From NCBI RefSeq assembly GCF_039527675.1, contig NZ_BAAAKI010000002.1:62001-126000 (forward strand): 64,000 bases of DNA, in the 5' to 3' direction. The stretch is from Luteococcus sanguinis. GTDB lineage: Bacteria > Actinomycetota > Actinomycetes > Propionibacteriales > Propionibacteriaceae. How positions within the stretch are numbered: the stretch's first letter is position 1; every line of letters starts with the position of its first letter. The position numbers and the translations under genes were made by a program. Positions 57,582 to 64,000 of this stretch are shown one piece after another. Under the pieces are notes generated by a model, which searched no databases, was not told the DNA's origin, and saw nothing but the letters and a program-made list of their open reading frames with translations.

Positions 57582-58765
57582 CTTCGGTGGTGACCGTCCA
57601 TCTCGACATCGGCGGCCAGCCCGTCGAGGCCGGCACGCTGTATGTCCATTCGGGTCGCACGCTCACCAGCACCTTCGTCTACACCTCCAACTACCTCGGC
57701 GACCCACGCGCCCACGCCGTGGATCCGGCGTTCCCCCTCGTACGCGGGCAGCACCACGTCGCGGGGTTGCCGCGCGCCTTCTCGGACTCGGCGCCGGACC
57801 GGTGGGGCCGAAACCTCATCCGCAAGCGGCTTCGCGCGTCCGGAGACACCGCATCGAGAAGCATCACCGAAGTCGACTACCTGCTGGGGGTCAGCGACGT
57901 GACCCGCCAGGGCGCCCTGCGGTTCAGCCTCGATGGTGGGGACTTCCTTGCGGCACACGGTGATGTCCCAAGGGCCCTAGCCCTGCCAAGGCTGTTGCGA
58001 GCCTCCGAGAAGGTCGCCCGGGACGAGGAGAGTGTCGAGGAGATCAAGCTCCTCCTGGATGCGGGCACCGCCAGCCTCGGTGGGGCTCGACCAAAGGCCT
58101 CCATCCGTGAGGGCAGCACGCTCTACATTGCCAAGTTCCCGCACCCGGGCGACCAGTGGGACGTGATGGCCTGGGAGGCCACGGCGCTCGACCTGGCGGA
58201 GCGTGCAGGAATCGAGGTTCCCGAGCACCGGCTGATCCGCGTCGAGGGGCGCGCAGTGCTCTTGCTGCGTCGCTTCGACCGGGAAGGGGCCCTGCGCCGC
58301 GGCTATCTCAGTGCCATGACGCTCGTCGGTGCCGACGATGGCGATCAGCGTGACTACCTGGAACTTGCGGAGGCCCTGGCCCAGAACAGTGCGGCTGCCA
58401 CGGCCGACCTGGCCCAACTCTGGCGCCGAGCTGCCTTTGGGCTCCTGATCAACAACACCGATGACCAGTTGCGCAACCACGGGGTGGTGCAGGCCGAGAA
58501 GGGGTGGCGGTTGTCCCCGGCCTTCGACATCAACCCCAACCCCGATGGCGCACGACACGCGACCACCATCGCGGGTGAGGACGGCCGGGAGGAAGGTCTA
58601 GAGGCCCTGGTGGCCAGCGCTCCCCAGTTTGGGCTGGGCGCCGACGAGGTGGAGCGGGCACTCGCCGAGGTCCGAACCGTGCTCGGGTGCTGGCGGGAGA
58701 TTGCCGCCGGACACGCGGTTCGGCCGGCGGAATGTGACCTGATGGCCGAGGCTTTCGGTCGCTGA
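57578..58765 (+). CDS. hipA: HipA-like serine/threonine kinase toxin
   Basis: 395 aa. HipA phosphorylates targets such as glutamyl-tRNA synthetase. Visible: an N-terminal subdomain (TSVVTVHLDIGGQPVEAGTLY), SDSAPDRWGRNLI, the Gly-rich P-loop region LGGARPKASI (residues 167-176), the ATP-lysine in LYIAKFPHPGDQWDVMAWEA, VLLLRRFDREG, the catalytic loop NNTDDQLRNHG and the DFG-like SPAFDINPNP. Asp295 and Asp317 match the two catalytic/metal Asp residues, but the His common in DxHxxN is Gln297. The protein may therefore be altered in activity. The gene is coupled to hipB. Confidence 0.87.
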   Translation: MTSVVTVHLDIGGQPVEAGTLYVHSGRTLTSTFVYTSNYLGDPRAHAVDPAFPLVRGQHHVAGLPRAFSDSAPDRWGRNLIRKRLRASGDTASRSITEVDYLLGVSDVTRQGALRFSLDGGDFLAAHGDVPRALALPRLLRASEKVARDEESVEEIKLLLDAGTASLGGARPKASIREGSTLYIAKFPHPGDQWDVMAWEATALDLAERAGIEVPEHRLIRVEGRAVLLLRRFDREGALRRGYLSAMTLVGADDGDQRDYLELAEALAQNSAAATADLAQLWRRAAFGLLINNTDDQLRNHGVVQAEKGWRLSPAFDINPNPDGARHATTIAGEDGREEGLEALVASAPQFGLGADEVERALAEVRTVLGCWREIAAGHAVRPAECDLMAEAFGR

Positions 58766-58849
58766 TGGTGGCCGAGGACGCGGCCGCGGGACCGCACAGG
58801 GTCGACGCCGCGCCGCGCTCCACCGGCGAGGGACCACGGCCCGGACCGG

Positions 58850-58855
58850 TAGGAT
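58850..58855 (+). promoter_or_regulatory. -10 box of the gtrA-smc unit
   Basis: TAGGAT ends 9 nt before the GTG at 58865, a nearly leaderless arrangement. Confidence 0.5.
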
Positions 58856-58864
58856 TTGCGCACT

Positions 58865-59485
58865 GTGACTCTTGAATCCCGCCGCGCCCGCAGCCGCCGA
58901 CATTTGCGCCAGTTCCTGAAGTTCGGAATCGTCGGTGGTTCCGGCGTGGTCGTGAACATGGTCGTCGCCTTCATCATGACCAAGCTGCACGGCGGTACCT
59001 CCCACGACAACGACCCGGTCTGGTTCATCACGGCGCGACATGCGCTCCGCTACACGCATCTGGTGTGGCTGGGAGCCTTTGTGGTCGCGAACTTCTGGAA
59101 TTTCCAGCTGAACCGGTCATGGACCTTCAAGCGCACCCATCGGCGCGGCTGGTGGGCCGAGTTCTGGCCCTTCTTCGCGGTCGGCAGCGTGGCCGCCATG
59201 GCGGGCCTGGTGATCAAGACCTGGCTCACCAACCCCACGTCACCGGTCTACCTACCGTCGTCGGTCTTCAACGACGACCAGGGGTTACGTGCGCGTGCCT
59301 ACTGGTCCCAGTTGATCACCATTGTCATCACGTTGCCCATCAACTTCGTCGTGAACAAGTTGTGGACCTTCCGCGCCGTCCACCATCCCGCCGCCGAGGT
59401 GCCGATGCTGGCGCCGGTCGTCGACCCCGACGAGGTGACCGAGTCCGGGACCATCGTCAGCGAACCCCGGCACGCCGAGGGCTGA
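58865..59485 (+). CDS. GtrA-family membrane protein
   Basis: 206 aa from GTG 58865. Four hydrophobic segments in the GtrA arrangement: LRQFLKFGIVGGSGVVVNMVVAFI, HLVWLGAFVVANFWNFQLNRSWTF, FWPFFAVGSVAAMAGLVIKTWL and SQLITIVITLPINFVVNKLWTF. GtrA proteins help move undecaprenyl- or decaprenyl-linked sugars, as in cell-wall polysaccharide synthesis. Its stop is 1 nt from the smc ATG, so smc appears to be transcribed from this gene's promoter. Confidence 0.85.
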   Translation: MTLESRRARSRRHLRQFLKFGIVGGSGVVVNMVVAFIMTKLHGGTSHDNDPVWFITARHALRYTHLVWLGAFVVANFWNFQLNRSWTFKRTHRRGWWAEFWPFFAVGSVAAMAGLVIKTWLTNPTSPVYLPSSVFNDDQGLRARAYWSQLITIVITLPINFVVNKLWTFRAVHHPAAEVPMLAPVVDPDEVTESGTIVSEPRHAEG

Positions 59486-59486
59486 C

Positions 59487-62400
59487 ATGTACCTCAAGTC
59501 CCTCACCCTGCGCGGCTTCAAGTCCTTCGCGTCCGCGACGACGCTGAACTTCGAGCCCGGCATCACCTGCGTCGTGGGGCCCAACGGCTCCGGCAAGTCG
59601 AATGTCGTCGACGCGCTGAGCTGGGTGATGGGGGAGCAGGGCGCCAAGAGCCTGCGCGGCGGGAAGATGGAGGACGTCATCTTCGCCGGCACCTCCGGAC
59701 GCGCGCCGCTGGGCCGCGCCGAGGTCGTGCTCACCATCGACAACACCGACGGCGCGCTGCCGATCGAGTACACCGAGGTGACGATCAGCCGCACCATGTT
59801 CCGCAACGGCGGTTCGGAGTACGCGATCAACGGTCACGCGGCCCGCCTGCTCGATGTCCAGGAGCTGCTCTCTGACTCCGGCATCGGACGCGAGATGCAC
59901 GTCATCGTCGGCCAGGGCCAGCTGGACACGATCCTCCAGGCCACCCCCGAGATCCGCCGCGGCTTCATCGAGGAGGCGGCTGGCGTCCTCAAGCATCGCA
60001 AGCGCAAGGAGAAGGCGCTGCGCAAACTCGAGTCGACCCAGGGGAACCTGGACCGACTCAACGACCTCGTCGCCGAGATCCGCCGCCAGCTCAAGCCGCT
60101 CGGGCGACAGGCCGAGGTGGCCCGCAAGGCCGCCGTCATCCAGGCCGAACTGCGCGACGCCAAGGCCCGCCTGTTGGCCGACGACCTCGCCCAGGCCCAA
60201 CTCGCGCTGGCCAGCGAACTCGCCGACGAACAGGCACTCGTCCAGGCCCGCGCCGCCGCCGAACAGCGCCTGGCCGCAGCCCGGGACGACGAGGTGGCCC
60301 GCGAGCACGCCGTCGCCGAGGCGCAGGCGCGCCTGGCCCGCGCCCAGGAGTACTGGTACGACCTCGCCGCCCTGCGCGAGCGAGTCTCGACCACCTTGTC
60401 CATTGCTGCCGAGCGGATGCGCCACGCCGACGCCAGCCCCGACCACTCCCGTCAGGGGCGCGACCCCGAGCAGTTGGAGGCCGAGGCCGAACAGGTCCGC
60501 CAGCAGGAGGACGAACTGCGCGCCGAGGTCGACCGCCTCACCGGCGCGATGGCCGACGCCCAGCTGCGGCGCACCGGCGCCGAACAGTCCCACGCCGCCG
60601 CCGAGAAGGCCTACGCCGCGCAGTTGCGTGCCGTGGCCGACCGACGCGAAGGCCTGGCCCGCCTCACCGGTCAGGTCAACTCGCTGAAGTCCCGGCTGGA
60701 CGCCTCCGCTGAGGAAGCCGGACGCCTCACCGCCCGCCGCGACGAGGCGATCGCCCGCGCCGAGGAGGCCGACCTGGCCTTCCGCCGGCTCGAGACGCAG
60801 ATCACCGGCGCCGAGGACGGTGAACTGGGCCTCGACGAGGCCTACGAGACCGCCGCCGAGAAGGTGGAGGAGATCCGCACCCAGATCCGCTCCCTGCGCG
60901 AGACCGAGACCGCCGCAGCCCAGCACCGGGCCTCGCTGGCGGCCCGCGTGGAGGCCCTGGAAATGGGGCTGGAACGCGAGGACGCCGGCACCGCGCTGCT
61001 GGCGGCCAGCGAACGCCTCGACGGCCTGCTGGGTCAGGTGGCTGGCGTCATCGGCGTCCGCTCCGGCTGGGAGACAGCTGTCTCGGCCGCCCTCGGGCAG
61101 GCCACCGACGCCGTCGTGGTCGCGGGGATGGACGCTGCCGTCGACGCCTTCGCGCTGCTCAAGTCCGACGACCTCGGCCGAGCCGGTCTGCTCGTCCAGG
61201 GCTCTCCCGTTCCCCCCGGGCCGGCTTGGCCGACGCTTCCTGACGGGGCTGTGTGGGCCGTGGACGCGATCGAGGTGGCCGAGGGACTGCGTCCGGCACT
61301 CGCCCGCCTGTTGCGCACCGTCGCCCTGGTCGACGACCTGACCGCCGCGCGGGAGTTGGTGGCTGACCTCCCAGATGTCGTCGCGGTGACCCGGGAGGGG
61401 GACCTGCTCTCGTCCTGGTTCGCCAGCGGTGGCTCAACCGCGCGGCAGTCACTGATCGAGGTACAGGCCGCGGTTGACGAGGCGCGCGGCGGACTGGTCG
61501 AGGCTGAGCATGCGCTGGAGCGCGTCCGCTTCGAGCTGGCGCAGGCGCAGAACATCCTGCAGACGGCCCAACAGGAGGCCAATGCAGCGCTCGAGGCGCT
61601 GAACGAGTCGGACGCGTCAATGGCGGCGCTGGCCGAGCAGCTTGGGCAGCTCGGCCAGACCAGCCGCAATGCCCGCGGCGAGGCCGACCGACTGGTGCAG
61701 GCGATGGAGCAGTCGCAGGCCACCCGAGCTCAGGACGAACAGCGTCTGGCAGACCTGGCCGAGCGGTTGGAGCTGGCGTCCGCCGAGGGGGAGCTCGTCG
61801 AACCCGACCCGGCCGAGCGGGACCGGGAGGCCGACCTCGCGCGCCGCGCCCGGCAGCACGAGATGGACGCCCGCCTGGCCCTGCGCACCGCGGAGGAGCG
61901 GGCCAAGGCATTGGCGGGGCGGTCTGACTCGCTGCGCCGCGCCGCGATCGCCGAACGGCAGGCGCGGGAGAAGGCAGAGGCGAGGGCACGACAGTTGCGC
62001 CGCGAAGCCGAGGCTGCCCGCTCCGTGCACGCAGGGGCGCAATGGCTGGTGGGGCGGGTGGACCAGTCCCGGGCGCTGGCCACCACCGAACGCTCGGCTG
62101 CCGAGGCCGCCCGGATCGAGGCCGAGGCCGCGCTCGGTGTCGCCCGCCGCGAGGCCCGCGAGGCCGGCCGCAGCCTCGACCAGGTCGTCGAGGGTGCCCA
62201 CCGCGACGAGATGGCGCGCATCCAGCAGACGATGCGCATCGAGCAACTCGGCGAGCGCGCGATGAGCGAGCTGGGCATCGAGGCCGAGGCGTTGGTCGAG
62301 GAGTACGGGCCCGACCAGTTCGTCCCCGTCCTGACCCGCCGCGACGGGAGCGCACTCACCGAGGACGACGATGTTCCTGAGCCAGTCCCCTTCGTTCGCG

Positions 62401-63056
62401 AGGAACAGTCCAAGCGGCTGCGCGCCGCGGAGCGCAACCTGCAGGTGCTGGGGCGGGTCAACCCGCTGGCGCTCGAGGAGTTCGACGCCATGCAGGAGCG
62501 GCACGCCTTCCTCGCCGAGCAGTTGGACGACCTGCGTCGCACCCGCAAGGACCTGCTCGAGATCGTCGAAGAGGTCGACCGCCGGGTCGAGGAGGTCTTT
62601 GCCGCCGCCTACGCCGACGTGGAGCGCACCTTCAACGATGTCTTCCCGCGCCTGTTTCCCGGCGGTGAGGGGCGGCTGGTGCTGACCGAGCCCGGCAGCT
62701 GGCTCACCACCGGCGTCGACGTCGAGGCGCGTCCGGCGGGCAAGAAGGTCAAACGGCTGTCGCTGCTGTCGGGCGGTGAACGCTCGCTGGTGGCTGTCGC
62801 CTTCCTCGTGAGCCTGTTCATCGCCCGTCCGAGCCCCTTCTACATCCTGGACGAGGTGGAGGCGGCCCTCGATGACGCCAACCTCGGCCGACTGCTCGGG
62901 ATCTACGAGCAGCTTCGGGAGAGTTCGCAGCTTCTGGTGATCACCCACCAGAAGCGGACGATGGAGATCGCGGATGCCCTGTACGGCGTCACGATGCGCG
63001 GTGACGGCGTCTCAACGGTGATCAGCCAACGGTTGCGTGACGAACAGGTGTCCTGA
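59487..63056 (+). CDS. smc: Chromosome segregation protein SMC
   Basis: 1189 aa, the usual length. Walker A GPNGSGKSNVVDALSWVMGEQ (near residue 31), long coiled-coil arms, a hinge around residues 510-640 (LGQVAGVIGVRSGWETAVSAALG, LLRTVALVDDLTAARELV), and the C-terminal head with signature KRLSLLSGGERSLVAVAFLVSLF and Walker B PFYILDEVEAALDDANLGRL. The head-proximal text RVNPLALEEFDAMQERHAFL is also family-typical. With ScpAB it condenses and aligns the chromosome. ATG is 1 nt after the gtrA stop. Confidence 0.98.
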   Translation: MYLKSLTLRGFKSFASATTLNFEPGITCVVGPNGSGKSNVVDALSWVMGEQGAKSLRGGKMEDVIFAGTSGRAPLGRAEVVLTIDNTDGALPIEYTEVTISRTMFRNGGSEYAINGHAARLLDVQELLSDSGIGREMHVIVGQGQLDTILQATPEIRRGFIEEAAGVLKHRKRKEKALRKLESTQGNLDRLNDLVAEIRRQLKPLGRQAEVARKAAVIQAELRDAKARLLADDLAQAQLALASELADEQALVQARAAAEQRLAAARDDEVAREHAVAEAQARLARAQEYWYDLAALRERVSTTLSIAAERMRHADASPDHSRQGRDPEQLEAEAEQVRQQEDELRAEVDRLTGAMADAQLRRTGAEQSHAAAEKAYAAQLRAVADRREGLARLTGQVNSLKSRLDASAEEAGRLTARRDEAIARAEEADLAFRRLETQITGAEDGELGLDEAYETAAEKVEEIRTQIRSLRETETAAAQHRASLAARVEALEMGLEREDAGTALLAASERLDGLLGQVAGVIGVRSGWETAVSAALGQATDAVVVAGMDAAVDAFALLKSDDLGRAGLLVQGSPVPPGPAWPTLPDGAVWAVDAIEVAEGLRPALARLLRTVALVDDLTAARELVADLPDVVAVTREGDLLSSWFASGGSTARQSLIEVQAAVDEARGGLVEAEHALERVRFELAQAQNILQTAQQEANAALEALNESDASMAALAEQLGQLGQTSRNARGEADRLVQAMEQSQATRAQDEQRLADLAERLELASAEGELVEPDPAERDREADLARRARQHEMDARLALRTAEERAKALAGRSDSLRRAAIAERQAREKAEARARQLRREAEAARSVHAGAQWLVGRVDQSRALATTERSAAEAARIEAEAALGVARREAREAGRSLDQVVEGAHRDEMARIQQTMRIEQLGERAMSELGIEAEALVEEYGPDQFVPVLTRRDGSALTEDDDVPEPVPFVREEQSKRLRAAERNLQVLGRVNPLALEEFDAMQERHAFLAEQLDDLRRTRKDLLEIVEEVDRRVEEVFAAAYADVERTFNDVFPRLFPGGEGRLVLTEPGSWLTTGVDVEARPAGKKVKRLSLLSGGERSLVAVAFLVSLFIARPSPFYILDEVEAALDDANLGRLLGIYEQLRESSQLLVITHQKRTMEIADALYGVTMRGDGVSTVISQRLRDEQVS

Positions 63057-63181
63057 GCCTTAGACGAGGCTGTGGAAACGCCAAGACGGGCCGTGTCGAT
63101 TTGAGTGCCGTCATGCGGGCGGGGAATGATTGGACCACACCACCAGTCCGCCTGCCCAGCAGGCAAAGAAAGTGACCCGAC

Positions 63182-63409
63182 GTGACCTCCGTCTACCTGT
63201 CCATGTTCCTGATCATCGCGCTCGCCGTTGTGATCTCTGGTGTCGTGCTGATCGGGATGAAGGGCATGTACCGCTCGAAGGTTCCGCAGGTCGCCGACCA
63301 CCTGGCCACCGCTGCCCGCCACCTCAACGGTGACGCCGAGCCACCGGCCGCCTTCCTCAACGTCTACGAGCAGGCCACCTCCCGCCGCAACGAGTCGCAG
63401 AAGGCCTGA
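63182..63409 (+). CDS. Small single-pass membrane protein
   Basis: 75 aa from GTG 63182. One N-terminal transmembrane segment (VYLSMFLIIALAVVISGVVLIGM) then a basic, helical cytosolic part (YRSKVPQVADHLATAARHLN). No family name recognised; small proteins of this kind are often seen between smc and ftsY in actinobacteria. A strong hairpin terminator follows 30 nt after the stop. Confidence 0.6.
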   Translation: MTSVYLSMFLIIALAVVISGVVLIGMKGMYRSKVPQVADHLATAARHLNGDAEPPAAFLNVYEQATSRRNESQKA

Positions 63410-63440
63410 GCGCCCGCTCCTTGACGTAGTTCTTGCCCAC

Positions 63441-63466
63441 GGCCCTCGCCCCATCGGGCGGGGGCC
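63441..63466 (+). terminator. Hairpin before ftsY
   Basis: GGCCCTCGCCC (63441-63451) pairs with GGGCGGGGGCC (63456-63466) with one G-T pair and a CATC loop. It separates the smc unit from the ftsY promoter. Confidence 0.7.
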
Positions 63467-63487
63467 GGCCTGTGTGTCGGCCGCCGT

Positions 63488-63493
63488 TAGGCT
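63488..63493 (+). promoter_or_regulatory. -10 box of the leaderless ftsY transcript
   Basis: TAGGCT ends 6 nt before the GTG at 63500 and supports that start over the in-frame GTG at 63494. Confidence 0.55.
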
Positions 63494-63499
63494 GTGGAC

Positions 63500-64000
63500 G
63501 TGCAATACGACCTACTGATCTGGATCATCCTCGCGGCCGTCGTCGCCTGCATCGTTGCGGCGTCGGTGATCATCACCGTCAGCAACCGCCGGGGGTTGGA
63601 CCGCCAACCGCCCGTGGAGCAACTGCCCTCGGAGCCTTCGGTCGAGGTGCCGGCCGAGCCGGAGGTCGGGCTGGAGGTGCCCGAGGCGGCCGGTTCACGC
63701 CTCACCCGGCTGCGCCGCCGTCTGTCCGGCTCGAACAATGCGCTGGCCCGTGGCCTGGCTGACCTGCTGTCGCGGGACCGGCTGGACGAGGAGACCTGGG
63801 ACGACTTCGAGGCGACCCTCATCTCGTCCGACCTCGGCGTAGCCCCCACCACGGAACTGATCACGAACCTGCGCCGTGAGCTGGCGATCGACGGGATCAC
63901 CGAACCGGCGCGGGCAGCTGATGTGCTGCGTCTTGAGCTGGTCAAGCTCGTTGACCCGTCCATGGATCGTTCGCTCAACCTGACCGGCACCGACGGCAAG
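63500..64000 (+). CDS. ftsY: Signal recognition particle receptor FtsY, N-terminal part
   Basis: The first 167 codons; the gene runs off the end of the window. After an N-terminal transmembrane segment (DLLIWIILAAVVACIVAASVIITV) comes a short acidic A domain (EQLPSEPSVEVPAEPEVGLE), then the N domain: RLTRLRRRLSGSNNALARGL, DEETWDDFEATLISSDLGV and TTELITNLRRELAIDGITEP. The GTPase part is not yet reached. FtsY receives SRP-bound ribosomes at the membrane. It starts at GTG 63500 from a leaderless promoter; smc-ftsY order is conserved. Confidence 0.93.
   Translation, partial: MQYDLLIWIILAAVVACIVAASVIITVSNRRGLDRQPPVEQLPSEPSVEVPAEPEVGLEVPEAAGSRLTRLRRRLSGSNNALARGLADLLSRDRLDEETWDDFEATLISSDLGVAPTTELITNLRRELAIDGITEPARAADVLRLELVKLVDPSMDRSLNLTGTDGK

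Noticed and set aside
1..64000. tRNA, rRNA, tmRNA or RNase P RNA genes
   Set aside because: I looked through the larger intergenic stretches by eye and saw no cloverleaf or conserved RNA core; a covariance-model scan would be needed to exclude small RNAs.

Overview
The window is about 64 kb of very GC-rich bacterial chromosome with an actinobacterial core gene order (dxr-ispG-proS; rimP-nusA-ylxR-infB-rbfA; truB...ribF-rpsO-pnp-M16 peptidase-dapB-RNase J; rpmB...recG-rsmD-coaD-DUF177-rpmF-rnc-mutM-smc-ftsY). GTG starts, leaderless promoters with a TANNNT -10 box 6-9 nt before the start codon, and families such as DUF4439, DUF4081-GNAT, DUF2993 and DUF485/ActP all point to Actinomycetota. I suspect a Propionibacteriaceae-like organism, but this cannot be proven from the sequence alone. 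No rRNA, tRNA, CRISPR array, integrase or transposase was seen. Three short N runs (3369-3404, 7435-7461, 16846-16879) are assembly gaps just after gene ends.

Layout. 0-7.4 kb: isoprenoid genes dxr (5' truncated by the window) and ispG, then a GNAT and proS. Between dxr and ispG, where the site-2 protease gene rseP normally lies, only a frameshifted stub with an HELGH motif remains, followed by a large secreted nuclease. 7.5-9.9 kb: a Phd/VapC pair whose toxin lacks its first catalytic Asp, a two-gene ribbon-helix-helix/VOC operon with a palindromic operator, and a TauE-type exporter. 10-16.8 kb: a DUF4439 protein and the rimP-nusA-ylxR-infB-rbfA translation cluster. 17-19 kb: an acetate symporter operon with two CRP/GlxR-like sites. 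19.1-31.2 kb: truB and ribF, separated by a DinB protein, AzlCD and a glucitol-type PTS island with its own HPr, PRD regulator, GutM, EIIC/EIIB/EIIA, polyol-phosphate dehydrogenase, fructose-6-phosphate aldolase-like enzyme and a glycerol-1-phosphate dehydrogenase-like enzyme; an azlC fragment lies on its far side. 31.3-43.4 kb: rpsO, pnp, M16 peptidase, pullulanase, dapB, RNase J and rpmB.

43.4-50.8 kb is an accessory segment between rpmB and recG with different base composition and much gene debris: an Lrp regulator, truncated DUF488, membrane-protein, hydrolase and HNH fragments, an intact UvrA-like ATPase, a 5'-truncated Rhs/YD-repeat gene whose last 137 residues look like an exchangeable toxin module followed by a small membrane protein (candidate immunity gene), and an unrecognised cysteine-rich protein. 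50.8-64 kb returns to core genes (recG, rsmD, coaD, rpmF, rnc, mutM, smc, ftsY) interrupted by a HipBA pair and a GtrA gene placed 1 nt upstream of smc. The polyol island and the Rhs/UvrA segment are the parts most worth a second look.
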